Shown: piece by piece, positions 63,332 through 64,000 of the stretch | Position numbering within the stretch: position 1 is the stretch's first letter | Layout: every line of letters starts with the position of its first letter | NCBI RefSeq assembly: GCF_943734655.1 | Contig: NC_071354.1 | Span: forward strand, 43,067,744-43,131,743 | Direction of reading: 5' to 3' | Origin: Sabethes cyaneus | Lineage: Eukaryota; Arthropoda; Insecta; Diptera; Culicidae | DNA: 64,000 bases | Notes under the pieces: generated by a model | What the model was told of the DNA's origin: nothing | The model's database searches: none | The model's input: only the letters and a program-made list of their open reading frames with translations | Made by a program: the position numbers and the translations under genes

Positions 63332-63929
63332 ATGTACAAACTATTTAATTGATCAGAATGACGCCAAAGGAAAAATTGTAAAAAATTAAGTGTATTCTTA
63401 GGAAAAAATTACACTGAAAGAAAAAACTTTTCAAAACCATGATAAAAATCATAAAATGTTAATTATCTCAAAACCATCCCCTCCGATTTGCCAATTTTTA
63501 TTAAAGACCAAAAGGATGAAGTAATCGACATGATCAAACGCAGCTTTCAAATCAGTATAAATAGTGTCCCCCTGCTCGCTACTTTCCATATAACCTCAAT
63601 AAATGTTTATCCAAAGATTAGAAATTTATTCCAAGCGAATAATATAAAATCAATTGCGTTATTTCTATTTCATTTTTCTGTCATTGTTTATGTCATTTAG
63701 CATCATTTGTGATTTTTACCATGGAACTACTATGTTTTATACCAATTTTAGGCATAAGATTTTAGTGAAAAAAAAATAACGAAATGTATTTTTATATCGT
63801 TTTTGGATCATTTTTCATTTTAGTGTTAGTTTTCTATTATTTTTGTGATTTTGCGGAGCACACTTTGGGTTATTTTTTCAATCTGTTTGTTTTCTTTATA
63901 TTTTATTTTTATTTTGGAGGCCGGGAAAG
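63332..63929. other. No recognisable feature
   Basis: A+T-rich spacer. A 70-codon plus frame at 63488 shows no motif, though IKDQKDEVIDMIKRSFQISI resembles nothing I can name. Confidence 0.4.
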
Positions 63930-64000
63930 GTTGTTATGATGATTACAGATGCCTCCCCCTCTGGAAGAGGAAGCTCTCATACAAATGAAACACCAATTGC
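63930..64000 (-). repeat. Dispersed insect repeat, copy 3 (partial, runs off the window)
   Basis: The complement contains GTTTCATTTGTATGAGAGCT, then TCCAGAGGGGGAGGCATCT and ATCATCATAACAACCTTTCC. These match the middle of copies 1 (about 2780-2860) and 2 (about 35370-35570). Confidence 0.7.

Overview
The window looks like non-coding, repeat-saturated DNA from an insect, most probably a culicine mosquito. The evidence is indirect: an A+T-rich base composition, the combination of RTE-, Jockey/CR1-, RNase H-bearing LINE, hAT, Tc1/mariner (a DD37E transposase of the mosquito ITmD37E type) and Helitron remains, many TA-flanked and 8-bp-flanked MITEs, and long pyrimidine satellites. I recognise no host protein-coding gene, tRNA, rRNA or CRISPR array. 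Every convincing coding stretch belongs to a transposable element, and only one (48044-50398) is still an open multi-domain reading frame.

Layout. 1-3.1 kb: little, apart from one dispersed repeat (1787-2968). 3.1-9.0 kb: two eroded T/C-rich tracts flanking a 3.4-kb element with long inverted arms (4538-7906) that holds a 188-bp MITE. 9.6-11.0 kb: a degenerate minisatellite split by a candidate 1.05-kb inverted-repeat element, itself carrying a 247-bp MITE. 11-13 kb: unique-looking DNA. 13.2-15.7 kb: a decayed LINE with a second copy of that MITE. 16.1-18.9 kb: three nested insertions (RTE, then a Jockey-like LINE, then a 272-bp MITE), each with a readable target duplication. 20.0-20.5 kb: a Tc1/mariner transposase remnant. 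20.5-23.1 kb: unique-looking DNA.

23.4-29.9 kb is a chain of different 7-bp satellites (CTTTGGA, CTTTTGA, CTTTTCA, CTTTCGT, CCTCTGT) cut by hAT, TA-type and palindromic MITEs. 30-34 kb is mostly unique-looking. 34.1-38.1 kb is an old degenerate satellite broken up by a MITE, small retroposons, a LINE scrap and a 1.43-kb RNase H-bearing LINE. 38.3-39.9 kb holds one copy of a TA-flanked DNA element whose second copy lies at 53.3-54.3 kb. 40.5-41.0 kb is the 3' end of a Helitron. 41-46 kb shows nothing definite.

46-52.7 kb is the most structured part. An RTE element on the minus strand is split by a 4.9-kb element with about 390-bp inverted arms (47387-52291), flanked by CTAATG on both sides. 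Inside that element sit a second fragment of the same RTE family and a forward RTE-like element. The latter has a small ORF overlapping, by ATGA, a 784-codon endonuclease/reverse-transcriptase ORF from which the middle of the RT domain has been lost in frame. 52.9-53.2 kb is an 11-bp satellite, 54.9-55.9 kb a LINE interrupted by a 134-bp retroposon, 59-61 kb a second copy of the 16-kb RTE family interrupted by a 392-bp hAT-type palindrome, and 62-63.3 kb a 1.35-kb palindrome with a 108-bp MITE near its centre.

Together these features give a relative chronology of insertions rather than a cooperating set of genes. All family names come from motif recognition by eye; no database search was run.
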